Shown piece by piece: positions 32,526 through 42,082 of a stretch of 55,823 nucleotides of DNA. The number at the start of each line of letters is the position of its first letter. The stretch's first letter is position 1. The notes beneath the pieces were generated by a model. That model was not told the origin of the DNA and made no database searches. It saw nothing but the letters and a program-made list of their open reading frames with translations. The stretch is from an uncultured Bacteroidales bacterium (GTDB taxonomy: Bacteria > Bacteroidota > Bacteroidia > Bacteroidales > UBA932): the NCBI GenBank assembly GCA_944325505.1, contig CALVAJ010000013.1:1-55823 (forward strand), written 5' to 3'. Position numbers and translations under genes: made by a program.

Positions 32526-33650
32526 ATGCCTGACTATCGTATCGTAGAGGTCAAGTCGAAAAAGGACCTCAAGAGATTCATCGGATTTCCTGACAGATTG
32601 TACAAGGACTGCCCGCAGTATGTGCCGGCACTCCATTCGGATCAGGTGAAGTCGCTGACCAGTGTTTCTACATTGAGCTACTGTTCGCACAAGATGTGGA
32701 TGGTGCTGGACGGAGACAAGGTGGCAGGACGTATCTGCGGCATGATAAATCCGAGGTACAACGAGCGTTACGGCAAGAAAAGGGCCCGTTTCGGATGGTT
32801 TGATACCATAAATGACATTGAGGTGGCCCGCCTGCTTATATCCACTGCCGAGGCGTGGGCGAAGGAGCACGGAATGAACGAGATTCACGGGCCGCTGTAT
32901 TACAATACTTTGGGCAAGCAGGGCATGCTGGTGGAAGGCTATGAGAACATACCTCCGTTCAACTGCCTGTACAACTACCCTTATTACAACGACTTGGTGA
33001 CAGCTCTCGGATTTGAAAAGGAGTGCGACTGGGTGCAGTACAAGCTTCGCGCTGACCAGCCTGTCCCTGACAAAATGACGGCTATAGCTGACCGCCTGAT
33101 GGAGAGATACAAACTCGTGGAAGGGGACATAGATTCTCTGAAGCATGACAAGGCTCTGGTACGCAAGTTTTTCCGGATATACAACGAGAGTTTTGCGGAA
33201 GCGGTCTACAACTTCATCCCGTTCACGGACGAGGAAATTGCGGAAGAGGCGGAGCAGACCATCGGCCTGCTGGACAAGCGTCTGTGCTGCTTCCTGCTGG
33301 ATGAGGACAAGGAGATAGCGGCATTCGGCATTTCTTTCCCGAGCATATCGAAGGCCCTCCAGAAAGCGAAAGGATCGATGTTCCCATTCGGATGGATACA
33401 TTTTCTGAAGGCTCTCAAGAATGTCGAGACGATCGACCTGATGATCAACGGAGCCGCACCGAAATGGCAGAATACCGGAGTGTCATCCGTATTCCACAGC
33501 ATAATGGCCCGCCAGTACCGCGAATGCGGGGCGAAGTGGGCTATCACAAATCCTCAGATTGACACCAATTCCGCATCGTTCGTCTGGAACAAATACGGTG
33601 ACTGCGAGCTTTATATGAGACGCAGATGCTATATAAAGGCGATAGAGTAG
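32526..33650 (+). CDS. GNAT-like acetyltransferase-fold protein, conserved
   Basis: A 374-residue cytoplasmic protein, conserved in Bacteroidetes as far as I recall and often labelled N-acetyltransferase. Features: FIGFPDRLYKDCPQYVPALHSDQ near the N-terminus, DGDKVAGRICGMINPRYNERYG, the segment GWFDTINDIEVARLLISTAEAW, and EIHGPLYYNTLGKQGMLVEGY, which resembles the core of a GNAT fold. A second half (residues 185-374) resembles a repeat of it. No pathway is suggested by the neighbours (DUF4143 ATPase upstream, prfA downstream). Confidence 0.7.
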   Translation: MPDYRIVEVKSKKDLKRFIGFPDRLYKDCPQYVPALHSDQVKSLTSVSTLSYCSHKMWMVLDGDKVAGRICGMINPRYNERYGKKRARFGWFDTINDIEVARLLISTAEAWAKEHGMNEIHGPLYYNTLGKQGMLVEGYENIPPFNCLYNYPYYNDLVTALGFEKECDWVQYKLRADQPVPDKMTAIADRLMERYKLVEGDIDSLKHDKALVRKFFRIYNESFAEAVYNFIPFTDEEIAEEAEQTIGLLDKRLCCFLLDEDKEIAAFGISFPSISKALQKAKGSMFPFGWIHFLKALKNVETIDLMINGAAPKWQNTGVSSVFHSIMARQYRECGAKWAITNPQIDTNSASFVWNKYGDCELYMRRRCYIKAIE

Positions 33651-33672
33651 TGTTGGCATCCCGGGTATGGCC

Positions 33673-33681
33673 GGGGGGGGG
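33673..33681. repeat. G9 homopolymer
   Basis: Nine G in a row, about 20 bases after the acetyltransferase-like gene and 42 bases before prfA. Such runs slip easily in replication and sequencing. It is intergenic, so only transcription or spacing could change. Confidence 0.7.
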
Positions 33682-33723
33682 AATATAATCAGACATAATA
33701 AAGCATAAGGACAAAAAGAATAT

Positions 33724-34806
33724 ATGGCAGAAAATTCATTATTGGAGAAGATCCTGGGACTGCAGGACAAGTATGATTCGCTTCAGGCACAGTTGTCTGA
33801 CCCTGAAGTGATTTCCGACATGAAGAAATACGTGCAGCTCAACAAGGAGTACAAGGAGCTGGCGCCTATCATCAAGGCCGGACAGGAATATAAGAAAATG
33901 ATAGAAGACTATGATGCGGCGAAAGACATCATAGCGAACGAGAAGGACGAGGAGCTCCGTGAGATGGCCAAGGAGGAGATGGCTGAGATAGAACCGAGGC
34001 TTCCGGAGATGGAGCAGAACATCAAGCTGCTGCTTATCCCGGCCGACCCGCAGGACAGCAAGAATGCCATTGTGGAGATACGTGGAGGTACAGGCGGAGA
34101 CGAGGCGGCGATTTTTGCCGGCGACCTTTTCCGCATGTATTCCAAATATATAGAGAAACGTGGCTGGAAAATGGAGGTCACCAACCAGTCCGAAGGTGCC
34201 GCAGGCGGATTCAAGGAGATAGTATTCAAGGTGATAGGGGACGGGGTCTACGGTGTCCTCAAATATGAGTCGGGCGTACACCGTGTGCAGCGTGTGCCGC
34301 AGACCGAGACACAGGGCAGGGTGCATACCTCGGCAGCATCAGTAGCAGTGCTTCCGGAAGCTGATGAGTTTGACATCGAGCTGAATATGAACGATATCCG
34401 CAAGGATACATTCTGTTCTTCCGGCCCTGGCGGACAGTCCGTGAACACGACATATTCAGCTATCCGCCTTACCCACATCCCTTCAGGTATCGTGGTGCAG
34501 TGCCAGGACGAAAAGTCGCAGCTGAAGAACTTCGACAAGGCGCTTGCCGAGCTCCGTACAAGACTGTACAACATGGAGTACGAGAAATATCTGAACGAGA
34601 TATCGGCAAAACGCAAGACGATGGTCTCTACAGGTGACCGTTCTGCAAAAATCCGTACCTACAACTATCCTCAGTCCCGTGTGACAGACCACCGTATCAA
34701 CTATACGATGTACAACCTTCCTGTCTTCATGGACGGTGATATCCAGGAGGTTCTCGACCAGCTTCAGATTGCCGAGAACGCAGAACGTCTGAAGGCTGCG
34801 GAGTAG
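33724..34806 (+). CDS. prfA: Peptide chain release factor 1
   Basis: RF1 releases nascent peptides at UAA and UAG. The catalytic [10 protein letters not shown] holds the GGQ loop, and the codon-recognition site is VPQTE (the PxT motif of RF1, not SPF of RF2). The flanking [20 protein letters not shown] and [18 protein letters not shown] are typical of RF1. Full length at 360 residues. No RF2 or hemK gene is adjacent. Confidence 0.98.
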   Translation: MAENSLLEKILGLQDKYDSLQAQLSDPEVISDMKKYVQLNKEYKELAPIIKAGQEYKKMIEDYDAAKDIIANEKDEELREMAKEEMAEIEPRLPEMEQNIKLLLIPADPQDSKNAIVEIRGGTGGDEAAIFAGDLFRMYSKYIEKRGWKMEVTNQSEGAAGGFKEIVFKVIGDGVYGVLKYESGVHRVQRVPQTETQGRVHTSAASVAVLPEADEFDIELNMNDIRKDTFCSSGPGGQSVNTTYSAIRLTHIPSGIVVQCQDEKSQLKNFDKALAELRTRLYNMEYEKYLNEISAKRKTMVSTGDRSAKIRTYNYPQSRVTDHRINYTMYNLPVFMDGDIQEVLDQLQIAENAERLKAAE

Positions 34807-34864
34807 CCGTGTGAACCGGACAGGGTGTGCTTGTTAACCACCCTTTATAATTAAAACAAGGACA

Positions 34865-35584
34865 ATGAAAAACAATCCCATTCCGGGGCCTCCGGCCCCT
34901 GGACAGCGTGTCGCGCTGTCTCTTCCTTTCGTGCTGATGGCCATACTTTTCAATGTATGCCTTATAGCGTCAAATCTTTTCGAGACCAAGATATTCACGG
35001 CCGGTATGCTCACCCTTACCGGCGGCGTGATTATTTTTCCGGTATCGTATATCCTGAATGACTGCATAGTAGAAGTCTGGGGATACAGGAAAGCTCGGCT
35101 GGTCATCTGGACTGGCTTTGCAATGAATTTTTTTGTAGTGGCCATGGCACAGATCGTCAGGATTCTTCCTGCGGCTGACTTCTGGGACGGCGGTGCTCAT
35201 TTTGACTATATCTTCGGACTTGCACCGAGGGTTACACTGGCGTCCTTGCTGGCATTCCTGTCAGGGTCTACCGTCAATGCCTACATCATGAGCAAGATGA
35301 AAATCGCCTCGCACGGCAAGCGGTTCTCCCTCAGGGCTGTAGTGTCTTCCATCGGAGGGGAGACCGTCGATTCCCTGGTTTTCTTCCCTATAGCATTCTG
35401 GGGGCTGGCGGGGAACGAGATGCTTAAGCTGATGCTGTTGCAGATTTTTCTCAAGACGGCTTATGAGGTGATTATCCTTCCTGTGACGAACATCGTTGTA
35501 AAGGCTGTCAAAAAATATGAAGGCGCGGATGCATTTGACATCGGCATCTCTTACAACCCGTTTAAAATAACCGACATACAGTAA
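34865..35584 (+). CDS. yhhQ: Queuosine precursor transporter (YhhQ family)
   Basis: An integral membrane protein of about six transmembrane segments, 239 residues, of the YhhQ/DUF165 family, which imports the queuosine precursors preQ0 or preQ1. Signatures: [34 protein letters not shown] and [16 protein letters not shown]. Its stop codon overlaps the queC start by one base, so transporter and synthesis genes are translationally coupled, which supports the assignment. Confidence 0.93.
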   Translation: MKNNPIPGPPAPGQRVALSLPFVLMAILFNVCLIASNLFETKIFTAGMLTLTGGVIIFPVSYILNDCIVEVWGYRKARLVIWTGFAMNFFVVAMAQIVRILPAADFWDGGAHFDYIFGLAPRVTLASLLAFLSGSTVNAYIMSKMKIASHGKRFSLRAVVSSIGGETVDSLVFFPIAFWGLAGNEMLKLMLLQIFLKTAYEVIILPVTNIVVKAVKKYEGADAFDIGISYNPFKITDIQ

Positions 35585-36255
35585 TGAATATGATGAACAA
35601 TGATGAAGCTCTGGTCGTATTCAGCGGCGGCCAGGACTCCAGTACATGCCTGTTCTGGGCGAAACAGAAATTCAGTAAGGTCCATGCCCTGACATTCATT
35701 TACGGACAGAAGCATAGCCTTGAAGTGGAAATGGCCGGGAAGCTGGCGGAAAAGGCAGGCGTGGACTTCCATCTTATGGACGTGTCGTTCATCGGACAGC
35801 TCGGCAGGAATTCCCTGACGGACCCTTCCATGGCCATGGACCAGGAGAAGCCGGAAGACTCGTGCCCCAACACTTTTGTCCCTGGAAGGAACCTGTTTTT
35901 CCTGAGTATAGCGGCTGTCATGGCCCGGGAGCATGGGATAAACCATATAGTGACCGGAGTCTCGCAGACCGATTTCAGCGGTTATCCAGACTGCCGCGAT
36001 GCCTTTATAAAGTCCTTGAACGTCACCCTGAACCTTGCTATGGACGAGCAGTTCGTAATCCATACCCCTCTGATGTGGATTGACAAGGCACAGACATGGG
36101 CACTCGCCGATGAGCTCGGTGTGCTGGACATTATACGGAACGAGACTCTTACCTGCTATAACGGTGTTCCCGGTGACGGGTGCGGACATTGCCCTGCCTG
36201 CAGGCTCCGCAGAGCCGGCCTGGAAAAATACCTGGCATCCCGGAGCGAAAAATGA
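35584..36255 (+). CDS. queC: 7-cyano-7-deazaguanine synthase
   Basis: QueC makes preQ0 from 7-carboxy-7-deazaguanine, ammonia and ATP. It has the PP-loop [10 protein letters not shown] at the N-terminus and the zinc site [12 protein letters not shown] at the C-terminus, with the conserved [13 protein letters not shown] segment between. 223 residues, full length. queD and queE are not in the window. Confidence 0.96.
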   Translation: MNMMNNDEALVVFSGGQDSSTCLFWAKQKFSKVHALTFIYGQKHSLEVEMAGKLAEKAGVDFHLMDVSFIGQLGRNSLTDPSMAMDQEKPEDSCPNTFVPGRNLFFLSIAAVMAREHGINHIVTGVSQTDFSGYPDCRDAFIKSLNVTLNLAMDEQFVIHTPLMWIDKAQTWALADELGVLDIIRNETLTCYNGVPGDGCGHCPACRLRRAGLEKYLASRSEK

Positions 36256-36340
36256 TTATCTGCAGATTCCCCGGTTTCGCCACCCGGAGTGAAATTTCTA
36301 TGAAATTGCAGACATGAATCTATAAAAATCAACATATCAC

Positions 36341-36799
36341 ATGGAAAACAGAGAAAATGAAGGCCTCAAATCATTGGGCCGCAAGACGGAATACAAGAGT
36401 GACTATGCTCCTGAAGTTCTTGAGACATTCGAGAACCGGCACCGGGACAACGATTACTGGGTCAGGTTCAACTGTCCCGAGTTCACGAGCCTCTGCCCTA
36501 TAACCGGGCAGCCGGACTTCGCGGAGATACGTATCAGCTATATCCCCGACGTGAAAATGGTAGAGAGCAAGAGCCTGAAACTATATCTTTTCAGTTTCAG
36601 GAACCATGGCGATTTCCATGAGGACTGCGTGAATAAAATCATGAAGGACCTCATAAAGCTGATGGACCCTAAATACATCGAAGTTACAGGCTTCTTTACA
36701 CCGCGTGGGGGCATTTCCATCTATCCGTACGCAAATTACGGCCGTCCCGGTACCCGATATGAAGCTCTTGCGGAAAAACGGATGGCGGAGCACGAATGA
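36341..36799 (+). CDS. queF: NADPH-dependent 7-cyano-7-deazaguanine reductase (type I)
   Basis: QueF reduces preQ0 to preQ1. The catalytic Cys is in [14 protein letters not shown] (with the Asp in the same motif), and the QueF motif [20 protein letters not shown] follows. At 152 residues it is the short, single-domain type. It is separated from queC by 85 bases without a promoter I can recognise, so it is probably in the same operon. Confidence 0.96.
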   Translation: MENRENEGLKSLGRKTEYKSDYAPEVLETFENRHRDNDYWVRFNCPEFTSLCPITGQPDFAEIRISYIPDVKMVESKSLKLYLFSFRNHGDFHEDCVNKIMKDLIKLMDPKYIEVTGFFTPRGGISIYPYANYGRPGTRYEALAEKRMAEHE

Positions 36800-36802
36800 T
36801 AT

Positions 36803-36833
36803 TTTGGATTTACCGGATGTATTGTTAAATTTG
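36803..36833 (+). promoter_or_regulatory. Promoter of the fuc operon
   Basis: -33 TTTG near 36803-36806 and -7 TAAATTTG (36826-36833), spacing about 19, 34 bases before fucI. No repressor site is obvious, and no fucR-type regulator gene lies beside the operon. Confidence 0.65.
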
Positions 36834-36866
36834 TCGAATTCGTGAAACCACATAATACACTGAAAT

Positions 36867-38639
36867 ATGAACAAGTATCCGAAGATCGGCATCCGTCCGG
36901 TCATTGACGGACGCCAGGGCGGTATCCGTGAGAGTCTTGAGGACAAGACTATGAATCTGGCAAAAGCCGTTGCCTCTCTCATTTCCGAAAATCTCCGTAA
37001 CGGAGACGGTTCTCCTGTCGAATGCGTTATTGCCGACGGTACCATTGGCCGTGTGGCTGAAAGCGCGGCATGTGCCGGGAAGTTCGAACGGGAGGGTGTA
37101 GGTTCCACCATCACAGTCACTTCATGCTGGTGCTACGGTGCAGAGACCATGGATATGAACCCATATTATCCCAAGGCAGTATGGGGATTCAACGGTACGG
37201 AACGTCCGGGTGCCGTCTATCTTGCAGCGGTCCTTGCCGGACATGCACAGAAGGGGCTTCCTGCATTCGGAATCTACGGACATGATGTTCAGGATATCGA
37301 GGACAATACCATTCCTGCTGATGTGGCGGAGAAGATACTCAGGTTCGCCCGTGCAGCCCAGGCCGTGGCTGTAATGAGGGGAAAGTCATACCTTTCTATG
37401 GGCGGAGTGTCCATGGGAATCGCAGGTTCCATCGTCAGCCCTGATTTCTTCCAGGAATATCTCGGGATGCGCAATGAATCTGTCGACCTTACGGAAATCA
37501 TCCGTAGGATGACGGAGGGTATCTATGACAAGGAGGAATATGCCAAGGCGATGGCCTGGACCGAGAAATACTGCAAGGTGAACGAAGGCGAGGATTTCAA
37601 TACTCCGGCAAAGGTCAAGACACGTGAGCAGAAGGACCGCGACTGGGAGTTCATCGTGAAGATGACCATGATTATGAAGGACCTCATGCACGGCAATCCG
37701 AAACTTCTCGAAATGGGATTCAAGGAAGAGTCTCTCGGCCACAATGCCATTGCGGCCGGATTCCAGGGGCAGCGCCAGTGGACGGATTTCTATCCTAACG
37801 GAGACTATTCAGAAGCTCTCCTGAATACTTCCTTCGATTGGAACGGAACCAGAGAGGCTTATGTGGTCGCTACCGAAAATGATGCATGCAACGGAGTCGC
37901 CATGCTTTTCGGCCACCTTCTCACCAACCGCGCACAGATATTCTCCGACGTGCGTACATACTGGAGCCCGGAGGCGGTAAAACGGGTTACAGGAAAGGAA
38001 CTCACAGGGCTTGCATCCAACGGTATCATACATCTTATCAATTCCGGGGCAACGACTCTCGACGGTACCGGACAGCAGAAGGACAGCGAAGGCAAACCTG
38101 TGATGAAGCCGTACTGGGAGGTGTCTCAGGATGAAGTGGAGGCATGTCTCGGAGCGACTACCTGGTATCCTGCCAACAGGGACTATTTCCGCGGAGGCGG
38201 ATTCTCGTCCAACTTCCTTTCAAAGGGCGGAATGCCTGTGACCATGTCGCGTCTCAACCTTGTCAAGGGCCTCGGCCCGGTACTCCAGATAGCGGAAGGA
38301 TGGACTGTGGACATCGACCCTGAAATCCACAGGATCCTCAACGAGCGTACCGACCGTACGTGGCCTACGACATGGTTTGTCCCTCGTCTTTGCGACAAGC
38401 CTGCATTCAAGGATGTCTATTCTGTCATGAACAACTGGGGCGCCAACCATGGTGCAATCAGTTACGGACACATAGGGAAGGACCTTATCACGCTGGCTTC
38501 AATCCTCCGTATACCTGTATGCATGCATAATGTGGATGAAGACGGAATCTTCCGTCCGGCAGCATGGAACGCTTTCGGCATGGACAAGGAAGGGGCGGAC
38601 TACAGGGCATGTGCAGCTTACGGACCTATCTATAGATGA
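36867..38639 (+). CDS. fucI: L-fucose isomerase
   Basis: FucI converts L-fucose to L-fuculose, the first step of fucose catabolism. It opens with [20 protein letters not shown] and contains [13 protein letters not shown], the active-site region [18 protein letters not shown] (metal-binding Glu and Asp) and a C-terminal [18 protein letters not shown]. 590 residues, matching E. coli FucI (591). First gene of fucI-fucA-fucK-fucP; its stop overlaps the fucA start (ATGA). Confidence 0.98.
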   Translation: MNKYPKIGIRPVIDGRQGGIRESLEDKTMNLAKAVASLISENLRNGDGSPVECVIADGTIGRVAESAACAGKFEREGVGSTITVTSCWCYGAETMDMNPYYPKAVWGFNGTERPGAVYLAAVLAGHAQKGLPAFGIYGHDVQDIEDNTIPADVAEKILRFARAAQAVAVMRGKSYLSMGGVSMGIAGSIVSPDFFQEYLGMRNESVDLTEIIRRMTEGIYDKEEYAKAMAWTEKYCKVNEGEDFNTPAKVKTREQKDRDWEFIVKMTMIMKDLMHGNPKLLEMGFKEESLGHNAIAAGFQGQRQWTDFYPNGDYSEALLNTSFDWNGTREAYVVATENDACNGVAMLFGHLLTNRAQIFSDVRTYWSPEAVKRVTGKELTGLASNGIIHLINSGATTLDGTGQQKDSEGKPVMKPYWEVSQDEVEACLGATTWYPANRDYFRGGGFSSNFLSKGGMPVTMSRLNLVKGLGPVLQIAEGWTVDIDPEIHRILNERTDRTWPTTWFVPRLCDKPAFKDVYSVMNNWGANHGAISYGHIGKDLITLASILRIPVCMHNVDEDGIFRPAAWNAFGMDKEGADYRACAAYGPIYR

Positions 38640-39286
38640 CGTTGGCCATGATAGCAGAGGAATATTTCGAAAAATTCATAAGTCAGGCCCATCGCGCAGG
38701 CGATGCCGGCCTGACAATATGCAGCAGCGGCAACCTTTCATGGCGTATAGGCGAGGAGGCTCTGGTATCCGGTACAGGTTCATGGGTGCCTTCGCTTCAG
38801 CGCAGGAACGTGTCGGTCTGCAGGATAGCGACAGGTGAAGTGCTCAATGGAGTGAAGCCTTCCATGGAAAGCGGTTTCCATCTGGGCATCATGAGGCAGA
38901 GGCCCGAGGTGAATGTCGTCCTCCATTTCCAGTCCGTTTATGCTACGGCCGTTGCATGTATGAAGGAAATACCGTCGGATTTCAACGTGACAGCCGAGAT
39001 CCCGTGTCATGTCGGGACGGAAATCCCTGTAATCCCGTATTTCCGGCCTGGCTCGAAGGAACTTGCTGAACATGTCGTGGCTGCAATGAAGGATCACGAT
39101 TCGATTCTCCTGAGAAAGCACGGACAGGTAGTTTGCGGAAAAGATTTCGACGAGGTCTTCGAGAGGGCCATGTTCTTCGAGATGGCCTGCAGGATAATCG
39201 TTCTGACAGGCGGGTCGTGCAACACTCTTTCAAAAGAAGAGATCTCCGACCTGGAGACTTATGTTCTTGGAAAAGTAACCGGGTAG
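38636..39286 (+). CDS. fucA: L-fuculose-1-phosphate aldolase (class II)
   Basis: FucA splits L-fuculose-1-phosphate into dihydroxyacetone phosphate and L-lactaldehyde. It retains Glu79 (PSMESGFH) and His162 ([11 protein letters not shown]). Where E. coli has the zinc pair HNH (His92, His94), this protein has HFQ (His97, Gln99), so one classical zinc ligand is replaced. The context between fucI and the kinase makes the role clear. The start overlaps the fucI stop; an ATG at 38648 is an alternative. 216 residues. Confidence 0.93.
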   Translation: MTLAMIAEEYFEKFISQAHRAGDAGLTICSSGNLSWRIGEEALVSGTGSWVPSLQRRNVSVCRIATGEVLNGVKPSMESGFHLGIMRQRPEVNVVLHFQSVYATAVACMKEIPSDFNVTAEIPCHVGTEIPVIPYFRPGSKELAEHVVAAMKDHDSILLRKHGQVVCGKDFDEVFERAMFFEMACRIIVLTGGSCNTLSKEEISDLETYVLGKVTG

Positions 39287-39289
39287 GAT

Positions 39290-40678
39290 ATGGCGACATA
39301 TTTGGCAGTGGACTTCGGGGCAGGAAGCGGCAGAGTGATTGCCGGGACTGTCTCCGGAGCCCGTATGAAGACAGTTGAGGTCCATCGTTTCCTGAACCGT
39401 CAGGTCAGGCTCGGTGACAGGCTTTACTGGGATTTTCCGGCTTTGTTCGAAGAGATGAAGACCGGACTGCGGCTTGCCGCCAGACAGTTTCAGGACATAA
39501 GGAGTATCGGCATCGATACGTGGGGTGTCGATTACGGTCTGGTCGATGACAGCGGCAACCTGCTCGGCAACCCTATATGCTACCGTGATTCCGCGACGGA
39601 CGGAGTCGTCGGAGAGTGGTGCAGGGAGCATGACGTTGCGGCACATTATGCTCAGGCCGGAATCCAGATTATGCCTATCAATACGCTTTTCCAGCTGTAT
39701 GTCCGCCGCAAGGCCGGCGACAAGGCCCTGAATATTGCCAGACATCTGCTTTTCATGCCGGATCTTTTCAGTTATTATCTGACTGGAGTCCCTGACAACG
39801 AGTACAGTATAGCTTCCACTTCAGAACTTCTCGATGCAAGGAAAAGGGACTGGAACCGGCCTCTGATAGACAGTCTCGGCCTTCCGGAACGTCTTTTCGG
39901 TAAAATCGTCTTTCCTGGAACGGAAAGAGGGACTGTCAGGAAGGAAATCGCTGAAGAACTCGGCCTTCCGGACGATGTGAAAGTGGTGGCGGTCGGCTCT
40001 CATGATACTGCGAGTGCAGTGTTTGCGACTCCGTATGAAAAGGGAAAGGAAGGAGTGAGTGCGTTCCTGAGTTCCGGGACATGGTCCCTGCTCGGCGTCG
40101 AACTGGATGAGCCGGTCCTTACGGAAGCGGCCAGAAAAGCCGGATTCACGAATGAAGGCGGGGTCGGAGGCAAGATATATTTCCTGCAGAACATTACGGG
40201 AATGTGGATTCTCCAGTGCCTGATGAAGCAGTGGAAGGAAGTCGGACTTCCGGACACTTATGACTACCTTCTCGCAGAAGCGGAGACCTCGGACATCGGG
40301 TCCGTGATAGACGTGGATGCCGATGTTTTCATGCACCCGGATGACATGCAGGAGGCTGTGGCCGGGTATTGCCGCGAATCAGGGCAGAGGGTACCTTCTT
40401 CGCAGGGTGAGTTCGTCAGATGCGTCCTGCATTCTCTCGCAGTAAGGTACCGGAAGGGCATTTCCGGACTGAATTCGTTGATAAGCAGGCCTGTGGAACG
40501 ACTCCACATCATCGGGGGAGGAAGCCGTAACCGGCTCCTCAACCGGCTTACGGAACAGGAGACAGGCCTTCCTGTAATCGCCGGACCTGTAGAAGCTACC
40601 GCTATAGGGAATCTTCTTGTCCAGGCGATTGCCTGCGGAGAAATCAAAGACAAGAGTGAAATAGAATCCATACTGTAA
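39290..40678 (+). CDS. fucK: L-fuculokinase (rhamnulokinase-like FGGY kinase)
   Basis: A FGGY-family sugar kinase of 462 residues: YLAVDFGAGSGRVIAG (phosphate loop), SIGIDTWGVDYGLVD, FLSSGTWSLLG and IIGGGSRNRLLNRLT. By sequence it is closer to RhaB than to E. coli FucK, which is usual in Bacteroidetes fucose operons. The substrate (L-fuculose) is inferred from its place between fucA and fucP. 3 bases separate it from fucA and 14 from fucP. Confidence 0.93.
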   Translation: MATYLAVDFGAGSGRVIAGTVSGARMKTVEVHRFLNRQVRLGDRLYWDFPALFEEMKTGLRLAARQFQDIRSIGIDTWGVDYGLVDDSGNLLGNPICYRDSATDGVVGEWCREHDVAAHYAQAGIQIMPINTLFQLYVRRKAGDKALNIARHLLFMPDLFSYYLTGVPDNEYSIASTSELLDARKRDWNRPLIDSLGLPERLFGKIVFPGTERGTVRKEIAEELGLPDDVKVVAVGSHDTASAVFATPYEKGKEGVSAFLSSGTWSLLGVELDEPVLTEAARKAGFTNEGGVGGKIYFLQNITGMWILQCLMKQWKEVGLPDTYDYLLAEAETSDIGSVIDVDADVFMHPDDMQEAVAGYCRESGQRVPSSQGEFVRCVLHSLAVRYRKGISGLNSLISRPVERLHIIGGGSRNRLLNRLTEQETGLPVIAGPVEATAIGNLLVQAIACGEIKDKSEIESIL

Positions 40679-40692
40679 CCCGAAACCATATA

Positions 40693-42003
40693 ATGAATAA
40701 GAATACTGCAAGAATCCCTGTAATCGGAAGCGGACTTCGGCTGCCGTTCATCCTTATAACGGCGTGTTTCGCCCTGTGGGGCTTTGCCAACGACATCACC
40801 AACCCGATGGTCAAGGCGTTTTCCAAGATATTCAGGATGAGTGTCACTGAAGGGGCGCTGGTCCAGGTCGCATTTTACGGAGGCTATTTTGCAATGGCTT
40901 TCCCGGCGGCAATTTTCATCAGGAAATACTCCTACAAGGCCGGAGTGCTGCTCGGTCTCGGGATGTACGCCCTCGGTGCGTTCCTGTTTTTCCCTGCGAT
41001 GAAGACAGGGACCTACTATCCGTTCCTCGTGGCGTATTTCATCATGACGTGCGGACTTTCGTTCCTGGAAACGAGCTGCAATCCTTACATCCTTTCGATG
41101 GGGCCGCCCGAGACTGCCACAAGACGTCTGAATTTCGCCCAGACTTTCAATCCTATGGGGTCCCTTATCGGAATGTATGTGGCGATGAACTTCATCCAGG
41201 ACAGGCTTCATCCTATGGACACTGCAGACAGGGCCCTGCTGACCGATGTCGAGTTCGAGGCCGTCAGGGACGCCGACCTGGCTGTCCTTGTGGCTCCGTA
41301 TCTGTTTATCGGCGCAGTCATCCTGGTCATGCTCATCTTGGTGGCCGTGGCAAGGATGCCCAAGAACTGCGACCAGTCCCACGGCATTGATTTTGTCCAT
41401 ACTGTCAGGCGGATATTCTCCAGACCGAACTACCGTGAAGGCGTCATAGCCCAGTTCTTTTATGTCGGAGCACAGATAATGTGCTGGACATTCATCATCC
41501 AGTACGGCACGCGTCTGTTCATGGGTATGGGAATGAAAGAGCAGGATGCCGAGGTCCTGTCGCAGAAGTACAACATCGCCGCCATGGCGATTTTCTGCTG
41601 CAGCCGTTTCATCTGCACTTTCCTTCTCAAATACATCAACCCGGGAAGACTTCTGGAGATTCTGGCCGTTGCTGCCGGTATCTTTACCCTGGGGACGATA
41701 TTCTTACAGAATATACTGGGAATGTACTGTCTGGTAGCCATTTCGGCCTGCATGTCGCTCATGTTCCCTACGATATACGGTATTGCCCTTGACGGGATGG
41801 CGGATGATGCGAAATTCGGCTCGGCCGGACTTATCATGGCCATTCTTGGAGGTTCCGTCATGCCTCCTCTGCAGGCAGCCGTCATCGATTTGGGTACAGT
41901 CGCCGGAATGCCGGCGGTCAACGTGTCGTTTGTCATTCCGCTGATTTGCTTCATTGTGGTGACAATCTACGGATACAGGACTGTAAAAAGAGGTATTGCA
42001 TAA
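40693..42003 (+). CDS. fucP: L-fucose:H+ symporter, MFS permease
   Basis: FucP imports L-fucose with protons across the inner membrane. It has 12 hydrophobic segments in 436 residues, with family motifs FALWGFANDITNPMVKAF (TM1), GGYFAMAFPAA (TM2) and LSFLETSCNPYIL (TM4 with the proton-linked Glu), plus NFAQTFNPMG. Last gene of the fuc operon; a dispersed repeat lies between it and the convergent relA gene. Confidence 0.95.
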   Translation: MNKNTARIPVIGSGLRLPFILITACFALWGFANDITNPMVKAFSKIFRMSVTEGALVQVAFYGGYFAMAFPAAIFIRKYSYKAGVLLGLGMYALGAFLFFPAMKTGTYYPFLVAYFIMTCGLSFLETSCNPYILSMGPPETATRRLNFAQTFNPMGSLIGMYVAMNFIQDRLHPMDTADRALLTDVEFEAVRDADLAVLVAPYLFIGAVILVMLILVAVARMPKNCDQSHGIDFVHTVRRIFSRPNYREGVIAQFFYVGAQIMCWTFIIQYGTRLFMGMGMKEQDAEVLSQKYNIAAMAIFCCSRFICTFLLKYINPGRLLEILAVAAGIFTLGTIFLQNILGMYCLVAISACMSLMFPTIYGIALDGMADDAKFGSAGLIMAILGGSVMPPLQAAVIDLGTVAGMPAVNVSFVIPLICFIVVTIYGYRTVKRGIA

Positions 42004-42016
42004 TCAGGAAAGAGGC

Positions 42017-42067
42017 CGGCCCAAAAGGGAATTCCTGCGTTACGCTTGATTCGAAATCCTCCTTTTG
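42017..42067 (-). repeat. Dispersed intergenic repeat, copy 2
   Basis: Minus-strand copy of the element at 2585-2632. It reads CAAAAGGAGGA, then CAAGCGTAACGCAG, then GGAATTCCCTTTTGGGCC. It starts 15 bases after the relA stop codon, in the direction of relA. The ends CAAAAGG/CCTTTTG can pair. Confidence 0.65.
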
Positions 42068-42082
42068 TGTCGTCCTCTTCTT

